Source: Actinomycetota bacterium (lineage in GTDB: Bacteria; Actinomycetota; CADDZG01; WHSQ01). From it: a DNA stretch of 6,199 bases. The position numbers and the translations under genes were made by a program. The notes under the pieces are model-generated. The model was not told where the DNA came from, searched no databases, and worked only from the letters and a program-made list of their open reading frames with translations. This document shows, in pieces, positions 1-5,665 of the stretch; positions within the stretch are counted from its first letter, which is position 1, and each line of letters opens with the position of its first letter. The stretch spans positions 1 to 6,199 of the forward strand of contig JACDBF010000193.1 of NCBI GenBank assembly GCA_013695055.1, read 5' to 3'.

Positions 1-141
1 GTAGTTGGGACCGACGCTGCGCGTGTCGTCGGGCGCGCCCCGCCGGCCCCCTGCGGCCGCGGCGGGTATCGGCGCCACCCCGGCAACCAGCGCCATTATG
101 CAGAGGCAGTTGAGAATGGCCGTAACACGCGAGTGACGCAT
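1..141 (-). CDS. N-terminus of a putative exported protein (partial)
   Basis: This is the first 47 codons of a gene that runs off the left edge of the window; the product is not recognised. An ATG at 141-139 opens a frame with no stop down to position 1. The start is supported by a purine-rich Shine-Dalgarno sequence (AAGGGGG, 157-151) nine bases upstream. The translation has a textbook Sec signal peptide: a short basic n-region with R2, H3 and R5, a hydrophobic core at about residues 9-25, and a small-residue A27-A30 stretch that fits signal peptidase I cleavage after A29 or A30. No lipobox is seen near the end of the hydrophobic core, so a lipoprotein is unlikely. The visible mature part (GGRRGAPDD onwards) is Gly/Arg-rich and gives no family hint. 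The gene follows uvrB on the same strand after a 120-nt gap, so it may have its own promoter. The signal peptide is seen directly; the function is unknown. Confidence 0.72.
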   Translation of the reverse strand, partial: MRHSRVTAILNCLCIMALVAGVAPIPAAAAGGRRGAPDDTRSVGPNY

Positions 142-261
142 AGGGAAAGTCCCCCTTGGATAAACGGGCCCCATAGCCGAGCGGAGGAGCTCGACCGCCG
201 TACGCTAGCATCAATAGTTAACTGACGTTACCTCTACCCCCAATGGCCACAAGCCCGGCCC
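142..261. other. Spacer between uvrB and the exported-protein gene
   Basis: This 120-bp spacer follows the uvrB stop codon. It contains a locally AT-richer island at about 199-232, against GC-rich flanks, with three short perfect palindromes: CGTACG (199-204), GCTAGC (204-209) and AGTTAACT (216-223). Such an island is where a promoter for the left-hand gene would be expected. A TANNNT-type -10 (TAGCGT, minus strand, 207-202) is present, but no convincing -35 box lies upstream of it. No GC-rich stem followed by a T-run was found after uvrB, so an intrinsic terminator is not supported. The regulatory reading is inference. Confidence 0.35.
151..157 (-). promoter_or_regulatory. Ribosome binding site of the exported-protein gene
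   Basis: Read on the minus strand the bases are AAGGGGG, nine bases before the ATG at 141-139. The match to the anti-Shine-Dalgarno sequence and the spacing decide the start of the truncated gene. Confidence 0.6.
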
Positions 262-2262
262 TCAACCGACCTCTCTTAGCTCCCGCCTGAGATCTTTGAC
301 CTCGTCCCGGATACGGGCCGCGTACTCGAAGCGCAGGTCGCCGGCCGCTTGATGCATCTCCTCCTCGAGCTGCATGAGGAGGCGCTTGAGCTCGTCGGGG
401 CTTCCTCCGAACGCCTGGTTGCGGCGGCTCTTGGACTTGTCGGGAACCGTCACGTCCCGCCTGCGCCCCATTCCCTGAATCAGGATGTCGTGGACCGCCT
501 TGCGGATCGACTGCGGATCGATGCCGTGCTCCTCGTTGTACTCGAGCTGGATCTGGCGGCGGCGCTGCGTCTCGGAGATCGCCGAGCGCATGGAGTCGGT
601 TACTTCGTCTGCGTACATGATCACCCGCCCGGCGACGTTGCGGGCCGCGCGGCCGATGGTCTGGATGAGAGAGGTCTGCGAGCGGAGGTAGCCCTCTTTG
701 TCGGCGTCCAGGATCGCTACCAACGACACCTCGGGAAGGTCGAGGCCCTCTCTCAGCAAGTTGATGCCGACCAGCACGTCAAACTCGCCCAGACGCAAGT
801 CTCTGAGGATCTCAATACGTTCGACCGTGTTGATATCCGAGTGAAGGTAGCGGACGCGCACTCCGGAGCCGAGAAGGTAGTCGGTCAGGTTCTCGGCCAT
901 CTTCTTGGTGAGAGTCGTGACCAGCACGCGCTCTTGGGATTCGGTCTGCTTGCGGATCTCCTCCATCAAGTCGTCGATCTGCCCCTTGGTCGGCCGCACC
1001 ACTATCTCGGGATCGACGAGCCCGGTGGGGCGAACGATCTGCTCGACGGGTGGAGGCGACATCCTGCGCTCGAACGGGCCGGGCGTCGCCGACATGAACA
1101 CGACCTGGTGCACGGCGTCGAGAAACTCATCGAACCTCAAGGGCCGGTTGTCGAGCGCGCTGGGGAGACGGAATCCGTGCTCCACAAGCGTGCCCTTGCG
1201 GCTCATGTCACCCTCGTACATGGCATTGAGCTGCGGGACGCCGACGTGCGATTCGTCGCAGACCACCAGAAAGTCGTCAGGAAAGTAGTCGATCAATGTG
1301 TTGGGTTTCGTCCCCGGCCCCCGGCCCTCAATGTGACGGGCATAGTTCTCGATCCCGTTGCAGAAGCCGACCTCTTTCAACATCTCGAGGTCGTATTCGG
1401 TGCGCATGCGAAGCCTCTGGGCTTCGAGAAGCTTCCCGGCGCCCTCGAACTCTCTGAGTCGCTCGGCAAGCTCATCCTGAATCAGCTCGATGGCGCGCTG
1501 CATACGCTCGCGCGACGCGACGTAATGCGACGCCGGGTACACGGTCACGTGATCCAGCTCGTTGGTTATCTCGCCCGTCAAAGGGTCGAGCTGGATGATG
1601 CGATCGACCTCGTCGCCGAACAGCTCGATCCGCAGCGCTTTCTCCTCGTAGGCAGGAAAGATTTCGATCGTGTCCCCCCGAACCCGGAACTTCCCCCGAA
1701 TGAAGTTCACGTCGTTCCGTTCGTATTGGATGTCGACGAGCTTCTCGAGGATGAAGTCGCGGTCGGCGGTGCCACCCCGCGCCACGCTCACCACCTGATT
1801 CAGGTACTCCTCGGGTGATCCCAGGCCAAAGATGCAAGACACGCTCGCCACGATGAGGACGTCGTCGCGCTGCAGCAGGGCGCTCGTGGCGGAGTGGCGC
1901 AAGCGCTCGATCTCGTCGTTTATCGAGGAGTCTTTCTCTATGTAAGTGTCGCTCGAAGGTACGTACGCTTCCGGCTGGTAGTAGTCGTAATAGGACACGA
2001 AGTACTCGACCGCGTTGTTGGGAAAGAACTGCTTGAACTCGTTGCAGAGCTGGGCGCCCAGCGACTTGTTAGGCGCTATGACAAGCGTGGGCCTCTGGAT
2101 GCGTTCCAGCGCCCACGCCAAAGTAGCCGTCTTTCCAGTCCCGGTGGCTCCCAAAAGGGTCGTGAAGCGGTTGCCCGCTTGGACGGCTTCGGCGAGCTTC
2201 TCGATCGCCGCTACCTGATCCCCCGCGGGCTCGAAATCTGCTTGAACTTTGAACAATGGCAT
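262..2262 (-). CDS. uvrB: Excinuclease ABC subunit UvrB
   Basis: UvrB is the damage-verification helicase of cytoplasmic nucleotide excision repair. It is loaded onto DNA by UvrA, opens the helix at the lesion, then recruits UvrC for the dual incision. The 666-residue length is normal for the family. Visible features in order: Walker A GATGTGKT (38-45); the tyrosine-rich beta-hairpin that clamps the damaged strand (YFVSYYDYYQPEAY, 87-100); Walker B DESH (336-339) with catalytic Glu337; motif III SATPGP (391-396); motif V around GINLLREGLDLPEV (499-512); motif VI QTIGRAARN (534-542); and a C-terminal UVR domain (about 621-661) that contacts UvrC and UvrA. No key residue is missing. The ATG at 2262-2260 gives the usual N-terminus (FKVQADFEPAGDQ) but has only a weak Shine-Dalgarno sequence. 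It lies 22 nt after the HAD gene, so it is probably the last or near-last gene of the rpsA operon. No LexA-type SOS box is visible just upstream. Confidence 0.98.
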   Translation of the reverse strand: MPLFKVQADFEPAGDQVAAIEKLAEAVQAGNRFTTLLGATGTGKTATLAWALERIQRPTLVIAPNKSLGAQLCNEFKQFFPNNAVEYFVSYYDYYQPEAYVPSSDTYIEKDSSINDEIERLRHSATSALLQRDDVLIVASVSCIFGLGSPEEYLNQVVSVARGGTADRDFILEKLVDIQYERNDVNFIRGKFRVRGDTIEIFPAYEEKALRIELFGDEVDRIIQLDPLTGEITNELDHVTVYPASHYVASRERMQRAIELIQDELAERLREFEGAGKLLEAQRLRMRTEYDLEMLKEVGFCNGIENYARHIEGRGPGTKPNTLIDYFPDDFLVVCDESHVGVPQLNAMYEGDMSRKGTLVEHGFRLPSALDNRPLRFDEFLDAVHQVVFMSATPGPFERRMSPPPVEQIVRPTGLVDPEIVVRPTKGQIDDLMEEIRKQTESQERVLVTTLTKKMAENLTDYLLGSGVRVRYLHSDINTVERIEILRDLRLGEFDVLVGINLLREGLDLPEVSLVAILDADKEGYLRSQTSLIQTIGRAARNVAGRVIMYADEVTDSMRSAISETQRRRQIQLEYNEEHGIDPQSIRKAVHDILIQGMGRRRDVTVPDKSKSRRNQAFGGSPDELKRLLMQLEEEMHQAAGDLRFEYAARIRDEVKDLRRELREVG

Positions 2263-2284
2263 GGGTAGTCCAGTCTAGGCCGGG

Positions 2285-2986
2285 TCACAATTGGGAGACG
2301 ACGCCGGGGAGCTCGGCCAGCGAACCGATCCGCGGCACCTCCGACTCAGGATAACGGTCGAAGCGGTCCAGCAACAGCGCGTGCATGCCCGCGGCGCGGG
2401 CCGGCGCCGCGTCCATCGCCGGCGAGTCGCCGACGTGCACTGCGTGTCTCGGCTCCACGCCGGCGCGTTCCAGGGCAAGCTCGAAGATCTTGGGGTCGGG
2501 CTTCTCAACGCCCTCGAGGCCCGAGATGATCCGGCAGTCGAACACGTCGACGACCTCGAGCTCGACCAGTATCTCGTCAAGCCACTCTTCGAAGTTGGAG
2601 ATGAGGCCGAGCCGGTAGCCGTCGGCTGCGAGGGCCCGCAGGGCGGGCAGGGCGTCGTCGAACAACCGGTAGGAGGCGACGTTCGAGAAAGTCGCGTAGA
2701 GCCGGCTCACGAGGTCGTCGTCGTCGATGTCGAATTCTCTGAGCAGACGGCGATAGATGAACGACCAGAACTTCTCAGAGCTCTCTGCCGACAGTGACGG
2801 ATTGGCGACCCCCGTGTCCTCCGCGAGATCGACCAGATGAGGGGCCAGGGCCTGCTGGACGGCCCGGGATTCCTCGACGTCGATGCTGTAACCGCTATCG
2901 GAGGCGACCTGCGAGAAGAGCTCGGGGAAAGAGGGATGTGGGTGGAGGATCGTTTCGCCTGCGTCCAGAAAGACGACTTCGATCAC
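2285..2986 (-). CDS. HAD-superfamily hydrolase, substrate unknown
   Basis: This is a 233-residue cytoplasmic haloacid dehalogenase-fold protein with a Rossmann core and a helical C1-type cap (about residues 15-110). Its four HAD motifs are visible: motif I with nucleophile Asp8 in FLDAGETIL; motif II Ser130 in GLISNF; motif III Lys162 in VEKPDP; and motif IV GDSPAMD (186-192). In typical phosphatases motif I is DxDx(T/V), with the second Asp acting as general acid-base; here that position is Gly10 (D-A-G-E-T). DAGGT-type motifs do occur in HDHD3/REG2-like HAD proteins. The start is a GTG (2986-2984) that overlaps the coaE stop as GTGA. This fits translational coupling, since no separate Shine-Dalgarno sequence is seen. 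The position between coaE and uvrB suggests housekeeping expression, for example metabolite clean-up, but the substrate cannot be named. The fold is sure; phosphatase activity is likely but unproven. Confidence 0.9.
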   Translation of the reverse strand: MIEVVFLDAGETILHPHPSFPELFSQVASDSGYSIDVEESRAVQQALAPHLVDLAEDTGVANPSLSAESSEKFWSFIYRRLLREFDIDDDDLVSRLYATFSNVASYRLFDDALPALRALAADGYRLGLISNFEEWLDEILVELEVVDVFDCRIISGLEGVEKPDPKIFELALERAGVEPRHAVHVGDSPAMDAAPARAAGMHALLLDRFDRYPESEVPRIGSLAELPGVVSQL

Positions 2987-3582
2987 GAGCCGCTTCGAGC
3001 TTCGAGCTGCTTCCAGACCTTTTCAGCCCTCTCCGCCAGCTCCTCGAGAGTGCCGTTGTTATCGACCACGATGTCGGCCTTCCTTTGCAGCACGTGTGGG
3101 GGCGCCTGAACGGCCATTCGCGCGCGCACATCTTCGCCCGACATTCCCCGGCCCCGGAGACGGGATAAGCGCGCGGCATCGTCGGCGCCTACCACGATGA
3201 GAATGTCCACGTCCTTTTCCATCCCCGTTTCGACGATGATCGCCGCGTCGATCACCGCAACGCTGTCGGTATTGGCGAGGCGCTCGAGTGAGTCTGCGAT
3301 GCCGGCAAAGATCACCGGATGAACGATCGCGTTGAGCGCCGCCAGCTTGTCCTTGTCCTTGAAGACGACGCCTGCGAGCTTTTTGCGATCGATCTCCATA
3401 GCGCCGGATAGCACTTCTTCACCGAACTGATCCACGACCGAATGCCAGGCAGGCTGCCCGGTACGAAGCGCCTCGCGTCCGTAGGCATCGGCGTCGATTA
3501 TCTGGGCACCATGCTCGGCTAGAAGCGCCGCAAGAGACGACTTGCCCGCGCCGATCCCGCCGGTCAGACCTACGACGAGCAT
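2983..3582 (-). CDS. coaE: Dephospho-CoA kinase CoaE
   Basis: CoaE catalyses the last step of coenzyme A synthesis, the ATP-dependent 3'-phosphorylation of the ribose of dephospho-CoA, in the cytoplasm. The frame is open further upstream into rpsA, but the ATG at 3582-3580 is chosen because it gives the family N-terminus MLVVGLTGGIGAGKS and a standard length of 199 residues. Motifs (numbered from this start): P-loop GGIGAGKS (8-15), the DAD substrate loop (30-32), IDRKKLAGVVF (64-74), the HP pair (88-89), the lid region with several Arg around 138-156 ending in RARMAVQ, and VDNNG (173-177). The usually conserved segment D-x-P-L-L-x-E reads DAAIIVE (112-118), an unusual variant. It starts 10 nt after the rpsA stop with a weak ribosome site, so translation is probably coupled. 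Unlike mycobacterial CoaE, it has no C-terminal fused domain. Function is confident. Confidence 0.96.
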   Translation of the reverse strand: MLVVGLTGGIGAGKSSLAALLAEHGAQIIDADAYGREALRTGQPAWHSVVDQFGEEVLSGAMEIDRKKLAGVVFKDKDKLAALNAIVHPVIFAGIADSLERLANTDSVAVIDAAIIVETGMEKDVDILIVVGADDAARLSRLRGRGMSGEDVRARMAVQAPPHVLQRKADIVVDNNGTLEELAERAEKVWKQLEARSGS

Positions 3583-3592
3583 TACGCCGGAG

Positions 3593-5422
3593 TCAGGACT
3601 GGCCGCGCCGCTTGATGTCTTCGACGATGTCCTCGATCGACTCGTCACTGGTCGCGTCGGCCGGATCCAAAGCCTCCGTCCTCGCGGACTCGAAGCCCTC
3701 GGCCACCGGCGCCGAGTCCTCTTCCTCGGCGACGATGACCTCCTCGGTGGCCAGGCCGGGAGTCGCTCCGGGCTCGCGCTCTTCTTGGCCTATGCGCACC
3801 TCCATGTTGGGTTTGTCGCTTTCGGCGGCCGTGAGGCCCTCATGCCCCTCGGGTGGAGAGTCCGGCGCCATCATCGAGATGGCTTCCGCTTCCTCCCGTT
3901 CCTCGGGCGGCGCAACCTCCCCCGCGGCCTCAGCGGACACGGCCGTCTCGGGAGCCGATGGTTCGTCGGCCATCTCGGGGGCTCCTTCGACGGCGGCGAT
4001 GAGGTCGGCATCCGATTGAGGTCTCTGGATGGTGTCCTCGGTAGCGACTCCAATGTCTTCGGACGCGGTCCGCGTTTCGATCTCTATGTCTGCGGGCTCA
4101 AGCTCCATCTCCACATCCGGCGTGGCTTGTGCGCCGGCCTCGGGTTCAAGCTCCATCTCTGCGGCCGTCGTGGTCTCGGTTGGGGCAACCTCCTCCTGCA
4201 TGGCCTGCTTGCGAGACAGACTGATTCGGCGCCGGTCGAGGTCGATATCGATGATCTTGACGGGTACGCGGTCGTGCACGCTGACTTCATCCTCGGCCTT
4301 GTCGACGTGATGATCGGCCAGCTCGGAGATGTGCACCAGACCCTCGATGGCATCGTCCAGCTCGACGAATGCGCCGAATGGGACGAGCTTGGTCACTCGC
4401 CCTTCGATGGTCTCGCCGATCTCATGCATGCGGGCAAACTGGCGCCACGGATCCTCCTGAGTCGCTTTGAGCGACAACGAGACACGCTCGCGTTCGAGGT
4501 CTACGTCGAGCACCTCGACGTTCACTTCCTTGCCGACATCGACCACCTCGCTGGGGTGATCGACGTGCTTCCACGAAAGCTCGGAGACGTGCACCAGCCC
4601 GTCGACTCCGCCGAGATCGACGAAGGCGCCGAAGTTCACGATCGAGGAGACGGTTCCAACACGCACCTCGCCCTTCGTGAGCGAGGTGAGAAACTCCTGC
4701 CGCTGCTCGGCCTGCGACTCTTCGAGGAACTTACGGCGCGACAGCACCACGTTGTTGCGGTTCTTGTCGAGCTCGATGATGCGGCACTCGAGAATCTTGC
4801 CGACATAAGGCGCGAGATCCCTCACGCGGCGCATCTCGACGAGGCTTGCCGGAAGGAAACCGCGCAATCCAATATCGAGAATCAATCCCCCCTTGACGAC
4901 TTCGATAACCGGGCCCTCAACGGTGTCCTCGCTGTTCTTGATCTGCTCGATGCGTCCCCACGCGCGCTCGTACTGGGCGCGCTTCTTAGAAAGAATGAGC
5001 CGGCCGTCGGCGTCCTCTTTTTGAGTCACAAGCGCCTCGACCGCGTCTCCCAACGAGACGACGTCATGAGGATCGACGTCGTTCCGGATCGATAGCTCCC
5101 GCAGAGGAATGACCCCTTCGGACTTGTAGCCGATGTCGAGCAGGACCTCGTCCTTGTCGATCTTTACGATGTGGCCGGAGACGATGTCGCCCTCGTCGAA
5201 GGGCTTGATGGTTTCCTCGATCGCTTTCATCAGCTCTTCGACGGAGTCGCCGACGTCATTTTCAACGATGGTTCCTCCGGCGAAAGTCTCGCCAGACGTG
5301 GAGGGGGCAGTGCGGGTGATCACGCCCCCGAAGCCGTCGGGGAGCGTCACATCTTGGGAGACCTCTGCGCCCTCGGTCTCCCGGGCCGAGGCTTTGGCAG
5401 CCTCGTCTTGCGTTTGCGACAT
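3593..5422 (-). CDS. rpsA: 30S ribosomal protein S1, four S1 domains and a long acidic tail
   Basis: S1 binds mRNA at the ribosome and helps initiation, especially on weakly structured or weak-SD messages. The 609-residue product has four OB-fold S1 domains at about 77-147, 164-230, 250-319 and 336-405. They match the actinobacterial type closely (e.g. DEVLLDIGYKSEGVIP in domain 1, GGLILDIGLRGFLPASLVEM in domain 2). Residues aligned with the reported (and disputed) pyrazinoic-acid pocket of M. tuberculosis RpsA are kept: K345, F349, F352, R399. Two parts are unusual. An acidic N-terminal extension of about 76 residues precedes domain 1, longer than the 30-40 I recall for mycobacteria. A roughly 204-residue tail (406-609) very rich in Glu, Ala, Asp and Pro carries a duplicated EMELEP (422-427, 438-443) and ends in a short charged, probably helical segment (SIEDIVEDIKRR). 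The ATG is supported by AGGAGG 11 nt upstream. It is the first gene of the minus-strand cluster. Confidence 0.97.
   Translation of the reverse strand: MSQTQDEAAKASARETEGAEVSQDVTLPDGFGGVITRTAPSTSGETFAGGTIVENDVGDSVEELMKAIEETIKPFDEGDIVSGHIVKIDKDEVLLDIGYKSEGVIPLRELSIRNDVDPHDVVSLGDAVEALVTQKEDADGRLILSKKRAQYERAWGRIEQIKNSEDTVEGPVIEVVKGGLILDIGLRGFLPASLVEMRRVRDLAPYVGKILECRIIELDKNRNNVVLSRRKFLEESQAEQRQEFLTSLTKGEVRVGTVSSIVNFGAFVDLGGVDGLVHVSELSWKHVDHPSEVVDVGKEVNVEVLDVDLERERVSLSLKATQEDPWRQFARMHEIGETIEGRVTKLVPFGAFVELDDAIEGLVHISELADHHVDKAEDEVSVHDRVPVKIIDIDLDRRRISLSRKQAMQEEVAPTETTTAAEMELEPEAGAQATPDVEMELEPADIEIETRTASEDIGVATEDTIQRPQSDADLIAAVEGAPEMADEPSAPETAVSAEAAGEVAPPEEREEAEAISMMAPDSPPEGHEGLTAAESDKPNMEVRIGQEEREPGATPGLATEEVIVAEEEDSAPVAEGFESARTEALDPADATSDESIEDIVEDIKRRGQS
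4094..4159 (-). repeat. Short direct repeat inside the rpsA tail coding region
   Basis: Two 18-bp copies, 4094-4111 and 4142-4159, differ at one base and lie 48 bp (16 codons) apart, in frame. Both encode EMELEP in the acidic tail of S1. The near-identity at DNA level suggests a local tandem duplication of a 48-bp unit, the intervening part having since diverged. This is seen in the sequence; the duplication history is inference. Confidence 0.6.
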
Positions 5423-5433
5423 AAAGGTGGGTT

Positions 5434-5439
5434 CCTCCT
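5434..5439 (-). promoter_or_regulatory. Ribosome binding site of rpsA
   Basis: A perfect AGGAGG on the minus strand lies 11 nt before the ATG at 5422-5420. It is somewhat far but strong. It fixes the long N-terminal form of S1 over an internal Met65 start, which would begin next to the first S1 domain. Confidence 0.75.
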
Positions 5440-5450
5440 AGCAGAAAGTC

Positions 5451-5467
5451 GCCCCCGTGACGGGGGC
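5451..5467 (-). promoter_or_regulatory. GC hairpin at the 5' end of the rpsA leader
   Basis: A perfect 7-bp stem (GCCCCCG / CGGGGGC) closes a 3-nt loop (TCA on the minus strand). It lies 11 nt before the AGGAGG and begins about where transcription from the predicted promoter should start, so the rpsA mRNA would open with this hairpin. 5'-terminal stems are known to protect mRNAs from 5'-dependent decay, as in ompA. It is not followed by a T-run, so an intrinsic terminator is less likely. The stem is seen; its role is inference. Confidence 0.6.
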
Positions 5468-5473
5468 CGGGAA

Positions 5474-5502
5474 AGTATAGAGGGGCCGCTCGCCATGCTC
5501 AA
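5474..5502 (-). promoter_or_regulatory. Predicted housekeeping promoter of the rpsA operon
   Basis: On the minus strand TTGAGC (5502-5497) and TATACT (5479-5474) are separated by exactly 17 bp, close to the sigma-A/sigma-70 consensus (4 of 6 and 5 of 6 matches). The expected start of transcription is about 5466-5468, giving a leader of about 45 nt that contains the hairpin and the AGGAGG. This fits strong, growth-linked expression of a ribosomal protein gene. Confidence 0.75.
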
Positions 5503-5652
5503 ACCGCCGGCTCGTGGCGTCATGGGATCCGGCCCCTCGCCGAAGCCGAGCGGCGCGGCCCTTTGCGGGACGACATCGCCATCATCCGGCTCTCATTCGC
5601 CGTCCGCTTCTCTGCTCTGGAAGAAAGCTGAGCACCCCGGGAGCGGGTCTTG

Positions 5653-5658
5653 TAGGTT
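5653..5658 (+). promoter_or_regulatory. Candidate -10 box of the PsiE-like gene (leaderless)
   Basis: TAGGTT fits the actinobacterial TANNNT -10 pattern and is followed by 7 nt before the GTG at 5666, so transcription would begin at or next to the start codon. A weak -35-like CTGAGC (5628-5633) lies 19 bp upstream, which is longer than ideal. The same bases could instead be read as a poor ribosome site. The rest of the stretch between here and the rpsA promoter (about 5503-5627) shows nothing recognisable. Confidence 0.35.
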
Positions 5659-5665
5659 CCACTCT

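Noticed and set aside
31..60. GGGCGCGCCC and GCGGCCGC, resembling rare-cutter linker sites
   Set aside because: They lie in an open coding frame encoding Ala/Gly/Arg-rich residues at the signal-peptide cleavage region, so GC-rich codon use explains them better than vector sequence.
349..1818. Long plus-strand open frame (489 codons) antisense to uvrB
   Set aside because: It is a high-GC shadow of a fully conserved uvrB frame. Its translation shows no domain and has the His/Val/Asp/Leu-rich composition typical of antisense frames.
2992..3007. Small tandem repeat (CTTCGAG twice) at the end of coaE
   Set aside because: It is two 7-bp copies within coding sequence with no wider structure. It is expected by chance and encodes ordinary C-terminal residues.
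3583..3648. Upstream extension of coaE by 22 codons
   Set aside because: The extension overlaps the end of rpsA and adds a Ser/Thr/Arg-rich stretch ahead of the P-loop, while the ATG at 3582 gives the exact family N-terminus and length.
3542..5095. Plus-strand open frame of 517 codons across rpsA
   Set aside because: It is antisense to the conserved S1 gene, with no recognisable domain. Its openness is explained by codon bias in GC-rich rpsA.
5451..5467. Hairpin as an intrinsic terminator
   Set aside because: No T-run follows on either strand, and it sits between a promoter and a ribosome binding site, so a leader structure fits better.
5631..5664. tRNA-like T-arm sequence (GGTTCC in a GC-rich context)
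   Set aside because: No acceptor, D or anticodon arm can be folded around it, and the T-loop consensus GTTCRANNC is not met.
5171..5665. Upstream in-frame extension of the PsiE-like gene
   Set aside because: It would run antisense through the start of rpsA and its promoter, and its residues are low-complexity without family similarity.
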